33,981 nucleotides of DNA from positions 1-33,981 of the forward strand of contig JAFXRA010000356.1 of assembly GCA_017526725.1 (NCBI GenBank), in the 5' to 3' direction. The position numbers and the translations under genes were made by a program. This DNA comes from Candidatus Rifleibacteriota bacterium. Lineage in GTDB: Bacteria > Riflebacteria > Ozemobacteria > Ozemobacterales > Ozemobacteraceae. Of the stretch, positions 1 to 7,331 are shown piece after piece (position 1 is the first letter of the stretch; every line of letters starts with the position of its first letter). Under the pieces are notes generated by a model. The model saw only the letters and a list, made by a program, of their open reading frames with translations, was not told the DNA's origin and did not search any database.

Positions 1-64
1 AAGGTAGAGCAAGCAAATGTCCGACTGACTTCTGACTCTTCTAACGCTTCCAACAACTCACACA

Positions 65-137
65 GGCAACGTTAGTTGCCGTATCACAACGAAGTGTCCC
101 ACAGCGTAGCGTATCACTATGCCAAGCCAAGCTTGGC
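65..137. repeat. GC-rich palindromes in the left-edge intergenic region
   Basis: The stretch from 1 to 313 has no credible gene. It holds two perfect inverted repeats: GGCAAC-GTTA-GTTGCC at 65-80 and GCCAAGC-CAA-GCTTGGC at 121-137. The word GTATCAC also occurs twice (81-87 and 111-117). The base composition is more GC-rich than the genes around it. This resembles intergenic palindromic elements (REP/MITE-like), but family membership cannot be shown from one copy. Confidence 0.45.
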
Positions 138-247
138 GGGGGTTTAGCGTATGGGATTTAGCCCTGAAAGAATTACGTTTATGACAATGGGTAGACAACT
201 AGTAACTAGCATCAGACAACGAAGGTACACAACTTTATAAATAACAC

Positions 248-276
248 TTGCGGTTTAATAATATTTTCATTATAAT
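248..276 (+). promoter_or_regulatory. Sigma70-type promoter for the glycine-rich secreted protein
   Basis: A perfect -10 box TATAAT (271-276) lies 17 nt after TTGCGG (248-253), which matches the -35 consensus only at TTG. The predicted start of transcription is near 283, giving a leader of about 30 nt with GGAGG before the ATG at 314. Confidence 0.6.
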
Positions 277-313
277 GAAAGTATAAGTTTAACAAGTATA
301 AGTGGAGGTCGCC

Positions 314-1033
314 ATGATCCATAAGTTATCTCGCAATAGAAGCATTGCATACGTATTATTACTCTCCTTCGTTTTCACATTGTTTGTTCCTATGATTGCT
401 AGAGCTGGGGTTCTTGGTAGCATCCTTGATTTCATTAGACCAGCCGCAGGAATATTAGGCAATATCGGTGGTGCCATTGCAGGTGCTTCATTAGGTTCAG
501 CTTTTTGTCCACCTCTTGGAACAATAGCAGGTGGTATTATTGGTTATGTTGTAGGTGGCGTTCTTGCTAACTATGCAGCTGGTGGTCTTTCTAATGTTGC
601 CACATTAGCTGGTGCGGCCGTTGGTTATACAGCAATGTCATCTATGGGTCCTGTAGGTATGGTTGCAGGTGTTTTCTTAGGTGGTTTGTTAGGTAAAACA
701 GCTTATAAACTTATTAAGAAACTCGACAACAAAATTACTGGCGGTGTAGTATTAGCTCCAACTGCAAAAGAACCAGAAACAGTTTCTGTTGGCGATACAA
801 ATGACACAAAAGTAATACTTTCTGATGAAATTCCAACAGCCAGAACTCCTGAAGCAGAAGCAAAAGTTACTAATGCAGATATGAGCGCTCAGGAAGCAAC
901 TGAAAGATATCAGAAAGCTTATCAGCAATATATTACTGCAACAAGAGATGCAGCAAATAGCGAAGAAATAAACAAAGCTTATAAAGAATATACTGAAGCT
1001 TATAAAGTTTATAAAGAAGTAACTGGTAAGTAA
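314..1033 (+). CDS. Secreted glycine-zipper-like protein of unknown function
   Basis: The protein is 239 aa. I start it at ATG 314 because GGAGG lies 5 nt upstream; a GTG at 302 in the same frame would place that ribosome site inside the gene. Residues 1-31 look like a signal peptide (basic start, long hydrophobic core, ARA ending). Residues ~32-135 are rich in Gly and Ala with many GxxxG-type steps (IAGGIIGYVVGGV, VFLGGLLG), as in glycine-zipper membrane or surface proteins. The last ~50 residues are charged and helical with repeated AY steps (KAYKEYTEAYKVYKEV). It has its own promoter and terminator, so it is a single-gene unit. I do not recognise a named family; an envelope or pore-like role is only inferred from the zipper. 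Confidence 0.75.
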   Translation: MIHKLSRNRSIAYVLLLSFVFTLFVPMIARAGVLGSILDFIRPAAGILGNIGGAIAGASLGSAFCPPLGTIAGGIIGYVVGGVLANYAAGGLSNVATLAGAAVGYTAMSSMGPVGMVAGVFLGGLLGKTAYKLIKKLDNKITGGVVLAPTAKEPETVSVGDTNDTKVILSDEIPTARTPEAEAKVTNADMSAQEATERYQKAYQQYITATRDAANSEEINKAYKEYTEAYKVYKEVTGK

Positions 1034-1052
1034 TATTAATTAAGAAATAAAC

Positions 1053-1088
1053 AAAAAAACTCTATTGTTAAACAATAGAGTTTTTTTT
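1053..1088 (+). terminator. Rho-independent terminator
   Basis: An 8-bp stem (CTCTATTG at 1060-1067, CAATAGAG at 1073-1080) with a TTAAA loop is flanked by a run of A and followed by eight T. It lies 20 nt after the stop codon of the glycine-rich protein. The A/T flanks make it potentially bidirectional. Confidence 0.85.
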
Positions 1089-1250
1089 GCTTTATTTACT
1101 TCAAAGATTTTTATTTATTAAAAGAGATAATAGAGCAGAGGTAAGAGATAAGGGGAAAGTTTTAGTAAACGCTAGTAATAGAAATAACCATCATTTACAA
1201 GCAATCGATGATTGAGAGCTATTCTTTATCTCCTTCTTTGTTAAAGGGGG

Positions 1251-1345
1251 ATGTCAGGCTCTATGCTGCCCCACGATAGTGGGGAAAGCTCTAGCGAGCG
1301 AAGCGAGACTAAAGGGGCTGATTGCGTAGCAATCGGTGACAGGGA
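1251..1345. repeat. GC-rich palindromic intergenic element
   Basis: The gap from 1089 to 1363 has no credible gene. It contains CCCCAC-GATA-GTGGGG (1269-1284), a run of AGCGA words (about 1293-1307) and GATTGC-GTA-GCAATC (1320-1334). The composition again differs from the AT-rich genes on each side. It lies downstream of both the plus-strand glycine-rich gene and minus-strand cassette A, so it could also serve as an RNA 3'-end structure. Confidence 0.45.
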
Positions 1346-1363
1346 GATTTTTGAGAATTTAAA

Positions 1364-1996
1364 TCACTGTGTAACCTGTAATAACCAATTAACTTTACGA
1401 GGGGCAATAACCATAAAGAAATTCTTTACTCTTGGGTCCTCATCGGGATTATCCAATATTTTTGCTTTATCTTCTTCAGATAACTGTTCAAATTTTTCAG
1501 AATACAAAATCTTCATTGATACCTTACACCAGATTTTAGCATTAAGAGTAAGTTCTGATTCAACAAAAGAATTTGAATCTCCATAACTAAAACCATAAGT
1601 AAAGTCTAAAATCTGACCATCATTAAACATAAAAGGTCTCATATCGGAAACATCTGGATCTGCATCTGCAATAGTCCCCTTAAATCCACGATATAACCTT
1701 CTGTTTTCTTTATCAAAATAGTATTGAACAACTTTATCTGCTGCAAGCGGAATATTCAGTCTATCATTAATTTCTTGAGGTTTATCAACTGCATTGCGCA
1801 ATTCATTTCTTAAACCAGCCATAATAATACGAGTTGTCTGCAATATATCCAGCTTATTCTGCGAATGCTTAAAAGAAAGATTTACAGATCTAAAAATCTG
1901 ATAGATTGAAGCGGAAAGCAATACAAATATACCTAAGGTGAAAATCAATTCCACCATAGTTATAGCTTTCTTTCTATTCTTAATTCTATTCATCAT
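1364..1996 (-). CDS. Minor pseudopilin, GspJ-like (cassette A)
   Basis: This 210-aa protein opens with a type III prepilin signal: a short basic leader (MMNRIKNRKKA), then ITMVELIFTLGIF, with Glu at mature position 5 and a ~22-residue hydrophobic helix. The residue before the cut is Ala rather than Gly. The helical stretch after the stalk (LDILQTTRIIMAGLRNELR) matches GspJ-type proteins, which form part of the tip complex of pseudopili. It is the last gene of a four-gene minus-strand operon and starts 1 nt after the stop of the I-like gene, so translation is probably coupled; ATG 1996 or 1993 could be used, with no clear ribosome site. Assignment to J rather than another minor pilin rests on length, helix pattern and gene order. 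Confidence 0.8.
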   Translation of the reverse strand: MMNRIKNRKKAITMVELIFTLGIFVLLSASIYQIFRSVNLSFKHSQNKLDILQTTRIIMAGLRNELRNAVDKPQEINDRLNIPLAADKVVQYYFDKENRRLYRGFKGTIADADPDVSDMRPFMFNDGQILDFTYGFSYGDSNSFVESELTLNAKIWCKVSMKILYSEKFEQLSEEDKAKILDNPDEDPRVKNFFMVIAPRKVNWLLQVTQ

Positions 1997-1997
1997 A

Positions 1998-2447
1998 TTA
2001 ATAAAAATTATATCTTGGATCTGTAATCAAAGTAACAAATTTCAATTCAGGCATATCTGTCGAAGTGTTTTCAGCTTTCTTATGTTTTGATTTAACAACG
2101 AATTGAACCTGAAGAATATACATTGGTTTTGCCCCTGGAGGCAAAGGTTCAACATTCAATGGAACAATATTCGGAATTATTTCATAGCCGTTTTTGCCGG
2201 CAACATGCTGAAGTTCCATAAAATCATCATCTTTAGTTATTTTCATTGCTCTATCAAAGCCAACCGCTCGGCACAATTCCAGGGCCGAAGCTCCAAAAAG
2301 GGTGGCTAGAGTTCTTGTATCCGCTCTTGTAATACGCTGCTGACCATTACGTATTAAAGAATAAATAGGTAAAAGGCCGCATGAAATCAATACTAAAACA
2401 ACAAGTATTTCAACAAGAGTAAAACCCTTTCGTATATTCTTACTCAT
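1998..2447 (-). CDS. Minor pseudopilin, GspI-like (cassette A)
   Basis: The protein is 149 aa with a textbook prepilin signal: MSKNIRKG, then FTLVEILVVLVLI, with Gly at -1 and Glu at +5. Pro falls at mature position 19, a feature shared with the I-like pilins of cassettes C and D but not with the one in the main operon. After the stalk it has the Ala/Leu-rich helix typical of GspI (ATLFGASALELCRAVGF) and then a small beta domain. GGAAG lies 8 nt before the ATG. The start overlaps the stop of the K-like gene as ATGA. Expected role: the tip-complex I subunit that contacts J and K. Confidence 0.82.
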   Translation of the reverse strand: MSKNIRKGFTLVEILVVLVLISCGLLPIYSLIRNGQQRITRADTRTLATLFGASALELCRAVGFDRAMKITKDDDFMELQHVAGKNGYEIIPNIVPLNVEPLPPGAKPMYILQVQFVVKSKHKKAENTSTDMPELKFVTLITDPRYNFY

Positions 2448-5113
2448 TTTTCATACTTCCAATCAAACTTTCCAACACCACCGGTAACTATCTTGGCTAC
2501 ATACAACTTATTCAGTAAACTTCTGTATTTTTTATCACGCCAAAGCCCGTTAACCGGATTATAAATTATTACATTTTCACGTTTTGATTCATGAATATAC
2601 TTCCCGCCCTGTATTTCTTCTATTGAAGGCATATAACGAGCACAGTCAAGATAAGGTGTTACAACAGAACCCTTAATAGTAACAGGTTTCGTTCCTGTTG
2701 CAATAATACCTTCGGAAAGAGATATCAAATTAGCTTCTACATAACATCTGTCTCCAGGGGCATTATTGGTTTTTATTACTATTTGAGGAGCGATAATTGT
2801 TAATAAATTTTCACCCACAGACATAGGGAAATATGCTTCCAACTCTTCTTCTTTACCATCGTTGGTATTAGCAAAAGTGTCTACAGCCAAAAGATTTCCG
2901 TCAATAACAACCTTGCCGCCGCCCATCATTGGGCTGGAATAAATTATACCATGGCCTTTAAACAAAAGATTATGAAGTAATCCAAGCGGTTCAGAATCAT
3001 TAAGAGCAAGGATACCATTAAGTTCTAAAGTCTGGAAATTAGTTCCGCCTTTGTAGCTCTGAACATCATTAATATATTTATAATCAAATCTGTCATACGA
3101 AATGCCACCTATTGGAATAGTTGTTCTACCTCTGAAGAAGTCTTCTGTACTTCTAGGAATAAAATAAAAATCCATCAGATAGGTACTATATGAATCAGGC
3201 AAAGCATAAGCAAGCAAACCTTCATAGTATTCACGCATAGGACTATTTATTACAGCAGTTTGAATACTTGAAGGCATATTAGGATACTGAGCATTTTCCA
3301 TATAACCTTCTGAATACTTGTATAGAGGCTGACTTTCAGAGTATTCTTCAACTTTACTGCCATTAAAATTAATTCTGGTCAGCAAGTTTATAAGACCTCT
3401 ATTAAGCAATTCAGAACCAGAATTGCTCATAAACTTGCTGTATTTTTCCCAAGTTCGCAAATTTTTTGGTAATTTTTCCCAGTTATTAAAGATTTTATCA
3501 ACATGGTCTTGTTCTACCCCAGAATTTAAGAACAAAAAGGCTGCTTCTGTTGCAGTCATATCATGGTTTTCTTTTTGGTTCTTCCAAGCCGCAGAAAACA
3601 TTTTATAATCTTCATCACTAACAAATGGCATTTCAAACCAGGCATTTTTGTTATTCTTATCTTTTTTATCTCTGAATTGAATAGACCTGAAATACTGTCT
3701 ATAAGCTGGACCATATACGATTGTTGGAGAAATATTAGAGAAATCAGCCTGCCCTGTCGGATGAGGTCTATTTATAGGTATAGAAGTACCAAAGGGTTCA
3801 AAACCACCCCTATCCAATGCTGTATAAACTCGGCTGAACATCAATGTAGTGTTTTCGTCTACACTTTCTTCTTTTCTTTTTCTTTGGGTATATTTATCAA
3901 ATGTCGTAAAAGAATTCTTAAAAGAGAACGGGTCTTCTTCTTTTAAAATCATTTCACCGGCCCCAACATTCAGAACTCTTAATTCAACATTATCTTTCCA
4001 ACCGGTTCCAAACCAAGTTGCAGGATTCAGATTTTCATACCATTTGGTAACATTCTTAGCATCTTTTTCTTTTTCAACCTGCCCCTGATAAACAATCCAA
4101 TTCTTAACATAATCATCCATCCCTGTCCAGGGAACATCTAATCTAAGGAAAGCATTATCTCTGGCATTCATCTGAGTTTCCATATTAGAATTAGCATCTA
4201 GAGCATCTCCAAACAACATTTTAACGCCATTGCCGCTTCTAATTTGTACCATAGGACCGACTTCACCGTATAAAGTATCCAAATCCTGACCAAGGAATAC
4301 ACGACCAGGAGGAGTAGGCGCATCATTGCCTATTTCACCAAGTTTTCTTTCCCAATCTGCAGAACCACTTTTTGAAACAGGATTCCAATCCTTAGTCTTA
4401 ATAACTCTCCAGCCATTGTCTAAGCGTAAAGGAGAAGAAGAAACCTTTCCGTCATAGTGATATGAGCATACATCAAAGAAACTTCCGGCAGGAACAGAAG
4501 CATCTTTAATAAAAAGCGTAAAGTAATTAAAAGGAGGAACAAAAGTTTTAACACAGCGAATCAGGAAAGTTAAAGTAATCTTAGCCTGGTGACCTTTATA
4601 ATTAACCATAGAGGTTACTTGCATTTCACCCTGCTTTTCCATTTTATCCTGTTTAATGCTATAAAGAACATTATCACCATTCGCAGCTTCAACAGCATTT
4701 ATATAATTCAGTTTAATGACAGCATCGACAACAAAATCGCTAGAATCACTCAAACCTCTGGAAAACTGTATTCCATAATGCTGTCGAGCCAAGTCTCTAG
4801 TAAATGCAGTAAGATTTGCAACCTGCTGAGCATCTAGAGTAATTGGTTTCGTAACATCAACATTATCAGCACGTAAAACTTTAAAAAGCTGATTGCTTTC
4901 GCTTGAGTCATTTAAAGCATTTTTCAGTCTGGCAACAAATTCTTCAATTGCAGCTTCTGCAAGATTAAAGGCTACTTCTGTTTCATAAGACATTGAAGAA
5001 GAATAGTCTTCTGAACCCGTAAAGAAAGTTAAAGCAAATCCTAATATAAATACAACGGTTAAAAGTGTAAGAGTAATAAGGAAAATAGAGCCACGCTTAT
5101 TGAAATACGCCAT
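2444..5113 (-). CDS. Giant GspK/PilX-like minor pilin (889 aa, cassette A)
   Basis: The N terminus is prepilin-like (MAYFNKRG, then SIFLITLTLLTVVFILGFALTF) and lacks Glu at +5, as GspK and PilX proteins do. The next helix (FNLAEAAIEEFVARLKNAL) is the usual N-terminal helix of this class. The rest is a very large beta-rich region; ordinary GspK is about 300 aa, so this one is nearly three times as long. The last third has short Gly-rich strands such as GGGKVVIDGNLLAVD, suggestive of a stacked-beta fold. It resembles the 825-aa K-like protein at 24873-27350 around GRVFLG / GKVYLG. GGGAG lies 9 nt before ATG 5113. It may sit at the tip of a pilus or pseudopilus, or act as a tip adhesin; that is inference. 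Confidence 0.78.
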   Translation of the reverse strand: MAYFNKRGSIFLITLTLLTVVFILGFALTFFTGSEDYSSSMSYETEVAFNLAEAAIEEFVARLKNALNDSSESNQLFKVLRADNVDVTKPITLDAQQVANLTAFTRDLARQHYGIQFSRGLSDSSDFVVDAVIKLNYINAVEAANGDNVLYSIKQDKMEKQGEMQVTSMVNYKGHQAKITLTFLIRCVKTFVPPFNYFTLFIKDASVPAGSFFDVCSYHYDGKVSSSPLRLDNGWRVIKTKDWNPVSKSGSADWERKLGEIGNDAPTPPGRVFLGQDLDTLYGEVGPMVQIRSGNGVKMLFGDALDANSNMETQMNARDNAFLRLDVPWTGMDDYVKNWIVYQGQVEKEKDAKNVTKWYENLNPATWFGTGWKDNVELRVLNVGAGEMILKEEDPFSFKNSFTTFDKYTQRKRKEESVDENTTLMFSRVYTALDRGGFEPFGTSIPINRPHPTGQADFSNISPTIVYGPAYRQYFRSIQFRDKKDKNNKNAWFEMPFVSDEDYKMFSAAWKNQKENHDMTATEAAFLFLNSGVEQDHVDKIFNNWEKLPKNLRTWEKYSKFMSNSGSELLNRGLINLLTRINFNGSKVEEYSESQPLYKYSEGYMENAQYPNMPSSIQTAVINSPMREYYEGLLAYALPDSYSTYLMDFYFIPRSTEDFFRGRTTIPIGGISYDRFDYKYINDVQSYKGGTNFQTLELNGILALNDSEPLGLLHNLLFKGHGIIYSSPMMGGGKVVIDGNLLAVDTFANTNDGKEEELEAYFPMSVGENLLTIIAPQIVIKTNNAPGDRCYVEANLISLSEGIIATGTKPVTIKGSVVTPYLDCARYMPSIEEIQGGKYIHESKRENVIIYNPVNGLWRDKKYRSLLNKLYVAKIVTGGVGKFDWKYEK

Positions 5114-5693
5114 ACTTCTTATCTCCCTTCTTTGCAGCTAGATCTGCAAAATCCTTACACGCCATCCCGTCTTCATATGCTTTTCTATAGCGAGAATCCT
5201 TTAGCAATTCATCCATAGCTTCAAGCATTTTAGTATAAGCCCGTTTACGACGACTGGTTTTACCGGTTTTATCATAAACAGCAGCAGTAAGAGCCCAGGT
5301 TTGCACTTTAAGATAAGGATCGTTGTTTATCTCTTGCTGAATACGGTCAATCTCTCTTAAAGCGGCATCATAATTACGATTTTTAAACATTTTGTTGGCA
5401 TAATTAAACTTTTCGTAAAGTTCATTTGTACGTTCATCCTGAGCTCTCAACGGCAGTTTACCAATAAGGTCTATGTCAAAATCGTTTCCGAAATCGTTTA
5501 CAACAGAAACCCCTTTAACGTTGCTCTTGTCCTTTGTATTTGACTTTTTTAAAGACTCTGTAAAATCAATTTTTTTATTATTTTTTTTATTTGGTTGACT
5601 TTTACGTCCACAACACCCCGAGAACCCTAAGGCCATCAGGAATAAAATAATAATGCATATAAAATGCAGTAATCGGCTTACTTTACATGTCAT
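5097..5693 (-). CDS. TPR-like lipoprotein leading pilin cassette A
   Basis: I start at ATG 5693 (198 aa) rather than the longer ATG 5756, because a promoter covers the extra stretch and the short form gives a clean lipoprotein signal: MTCKVSRLLHF, a hydrophobic core, then LGFSGC with the lipidated Cys. After a Lys/Asn-rich linker, residues ~85-180 form TPR-like helix pairs (KFNYANKMFKNRNYDAALREI; then AAVYDKTGKTSRRKRAY). It is the first gene of the cassette and overlaps the K-like gene by 17 nt. An envelope-anchored TPR lipoprotein next to pilins recalls PilF/PilW-type pilotins, which help assemble secretins, but the repeat number is low and the match is only by analogy. Confidence 0.7.
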   Translation of the reverse strand: MTCKVSRLLHFICIIILFLMALGFSGCCGRKSQPNKKNNKKIDFTESLKKSNTKDKSNVKGVSVVNDFGNDFDIDLIGKLPLRAQDERTNELYEKFNYANKMFKNRNYDAALREIDRIQQEINNDPYLKVQTWALTAAVYDKTGKTSRRKRAYTKMLEAMDELLKDSRYRKAYEDGMACKDFADLAAKKGDKKYGVFQ

Positions 5694-5724
5694 AGTACAA
5701 ACACAAAGTCCATAGCTTATTAAT

Positions 5725-5753
5725 ATTTTATTAGATAAAAAAGAATTAGTCAA
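5725..5753 (-). promoter_or_regulatory. Promoter of pilin cassette A
   Basis: On the minus strand TTGACT (5753-5748) is followed after 17 nt by TAAAAT (5730-5725). Transcription should begin near 5718, about 25 nt before ATG 5693 and downstream of the alternative ATG 5756. This argues for the shorter lipoprotein start. It faces away from the cupin promoter, about 55 nt apart between -35 boxes. Confidence 0.65.
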
Positions 5754-5807
5754 CATTTACTCTATCAAATATCTTTAATTTTTATTAATTTTATGCGTTC
5801 TATTTTC

Positions 5808-5836
5808 TTGACATCAATATCTAATAAAGCTAGAAT
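5808..5836 (+). promoter_or_regulatory. Promoter of the cupin and secretion operon, possibly leaderless
   Basis: A perfect -35 TTGACA (5808-5813) is followed after exactly 17 nt by TAGAAT (5831-5836). Only 7 nt separate the -10 box from ATG 5844, so the first transcribed base should fall at or next to the A of the ATG. No ribosome binding site is visible there. The -35/-10 pair matches the one at 33945-33973. Confidence 0.75.
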
Positions 5837-5843
5837 TCACAAT

Positions 5844-6548
5844 ATGAAAAGTACATTATTTTATAAAATCAATATATTTTTGGCAGCCGCTTTGTTGCTC
5901 TGTTCTCCAATCTTAGCCAAAGGAAATAATAAGGAATCAACAAAAGAACAGCCAAAGTCACGTAACTTCATCGCTTTTGATGACGCGGTCTATAATACTT
6001 CTCCAGACAAACGTATTGGAGCCAAGATTTTAGTAGACACGAACATTGTCGGCCCTTCTATTGCCGCAATGACACATTTGACATACCTTCCCGGTGCACA
6101 CGTCGAAAGTCACAGACATGTTTATGTTACCGAAATAATTTACGTATTAGAAGGCAACCTAACAGTAAGAATTGGTACAGAAACAAAAATACTTGGGAAA
6201 GACACCACTGCTTTTGTTCCTCCCAAAACCTTTCATGAACTGATGAATGACTCTGCCGATGTTGTTAAATTCCTTCAGTATTATTCACCTTCAGGAGCAG
6301 AAGAAGAATACCGAAATTGGGAAAACCCAAAAACAGCTGAAGCAAAAGCTCAAGCCGAAGAAATAGCTAAACAGCAGGAAGCAAAAAATAAAGAACCTGA
6401 AGAAATAAAAGGCCCTGCTCCATTAACGGTTCCTGGTAGTCCCACTACTGTTAAATTAGGTGAAGTCAAAATGGAACAAGAAGAAGAAAGTTCTAAGAAA
6501 AAAGAACTGCTTCTAAATTTAAAACCCACAACAGAAAAAGAAAAATAA
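5844..6548 (+). CDS. Exported cupin-domain protein at the head of the secretion operon
   Basis: The 234-aa protein begins with a signal peptide (MKSTLFYKINIFLAAALLLC, then SPILAKG). An in-frame ATG at 5793 is rejected because the promoter lies inside that extension. Residues ~45-150 form a cupin barrel: motif 1 is complete (G84, H90, H92, E97, G104) and motif 2 keeps H131 and its Asn, so a 3-His/1-Glu metal site is intact. From ~160 to the end comes a Glu/Lys/Pro-rich tail that is probably unstructured. Cupins range from enzymes to sugar- or metal-sensing proteins, and no substrate can be read here. The gap to the next gene is 19 nt, so it is likely co-transcribed with the TPR gene and gspE. 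Confidence 0.8.
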   Translation: MKSTLFYKINIFLAAALLLCSPILAKGNNKESTKEQPKSRNFIAFDDAVYNTSPDKRIGAKILVDTNIVGPSIAAMTHLTYLPGAHVESHRHVYVTEIIYVLEGNLTVRIGTETKILGKDTTAFVPPKTFHELMNDSADVVKFLQYYSPSGAEEEYRNWENPKTAEAKAQAEEIAKQQEAKNKEPEEIKGPAPLTVPGSPTTVKLGEVKMEQEEESSKKKELLLNLKPTTEKEK

Positions 6549-6567
6549 AGAATAGTGGTGACGGCTA

Positions 6568-7320
6568 ATGGATAACTACTCAAAATCATCATATTATAGC
6601 GAAGGCTTATTAGAAGAAGCTATTCAGGAAAATCAACGCAAACTGGAAGCAGATCCCAACAATCATATGCTCAGATGCAGTCTTGCTAACAGTTTTTTTA
6701 GAATAGGCAAAATAGACGAAGCCATAAAAGAATACCGCAAATGCATAGAAATAGCTCCTTCCAGCGAATATTGGAACAATCTTGGAAAAGCTCTTTTAAA
6801 TATTGGTCATTATAACGACGCTGCTAACGCGTTTAAAGAAGTATTAGCGAAAAACAACTGGCCAGATGCACATTTCCATTTAGCTTTGGCCTACAAAAGC
6901 TCTGGGAACACAGAAGAAGCTTTAAAGCAGTTAGATGAAGCTCTTAAAAGCAATCCTAAGTATCGTGAAGCAATAAACGAAAAAGCCCAGATTTTAGAAG
7001 CTTTAAACAGAAAAGACGAAGCATTAACAGAATACAAAAAGGTTATAGCTCTTTTCTTTTCAGAATATCAAGAAAGAGACACCGAAGATTACTGTTATGA
7101 AACAGCTGTTCTGTTAGATAATAATGATTTAGTAGATGAACTTATAAGACAGTTGCGCCAGCATATTCAGAAATATCCTGGCTTTGCAGACGGTTATTAT
7201 AAATTGGGGCAAGCACTTGAAGCAAAAGGTTTGCGAAACGAAGCAATGATGGCTTTCAGAAAAGCACTGGAAATAAATCCTAGCTATGAAATCGCCAGAA
7301 AAAGTTTTTGGAAAAGATAA
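6568..7320 (+). CDS. Cytoplasmic TPR protein of the secretion operon
   Basis: The protein is 250 aa without a signal peptide and is made almost entirely of tetratricopeptide repeats. Clear units include NHMLRCSLANSFFRIGKIDE, PDAHFHLALAYKSSGNTEEA and FADGYYKLGQALEAKGLRNE, with the usual Gly/Ala/Pro spacing. There are about six repeats, with a less regular stretch at ~155-205. The family offers protein-docking surfaces, and the operon position directly before gspE suggests a scaffold for the assembly motor at the inner face of the membrane; this is inferred from context only. The upstream ribosome site is weak (GGTG 8-9 nt before the ATG). Its stop is 11 nt from the gspE start. Confidence 0.82.
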   Translation: MDNYSKSSYYSEGLLEEAIQENQRKLEADPNNHMLRCSLANSFFRIGKIDEAIKEYRKCIEIAPSSEYWNNLGKALLNIGHYNDAANAFKEVLAKNNWPDAHFHLALAYKSSGNTEEALKQLDEALKSNPKYREAINEKAQILEALNRKDEALTEYKKVIALFFSEYQERDTEDYCYETAVLLDNNDLVDELIRQLRQHIQKYPGFADGYYKLGQALEAKGLRNEAMMAFRKALEINPSYEIARKSFWKR

Positions 7321-7331
7321 AGGATTAATCA

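Noticed and set aside
1251..1586. Open frame of 111 codons on the plus strand
   Set aside because: It starts in the palindromic element and then runs antisense through the J-like pilin gene; the protein has no recognisable features.
3423..4088. Plus-strand open frames inside the giant K-like gene
   Set aside because: They are antisense shadows with no ribosome sites and no protein-like pattern.
5694..5756. Longer N terminus for the cassette A lipoprotein
   Set aside because: A good promoter covers this stretch and the shorter start gives a proper lipoprotein signal.
5793..5843. Longer N terminus for the cupin protein
   Set aside because: The operon promoter lies within it and the extra residues spoil the signal peptide.
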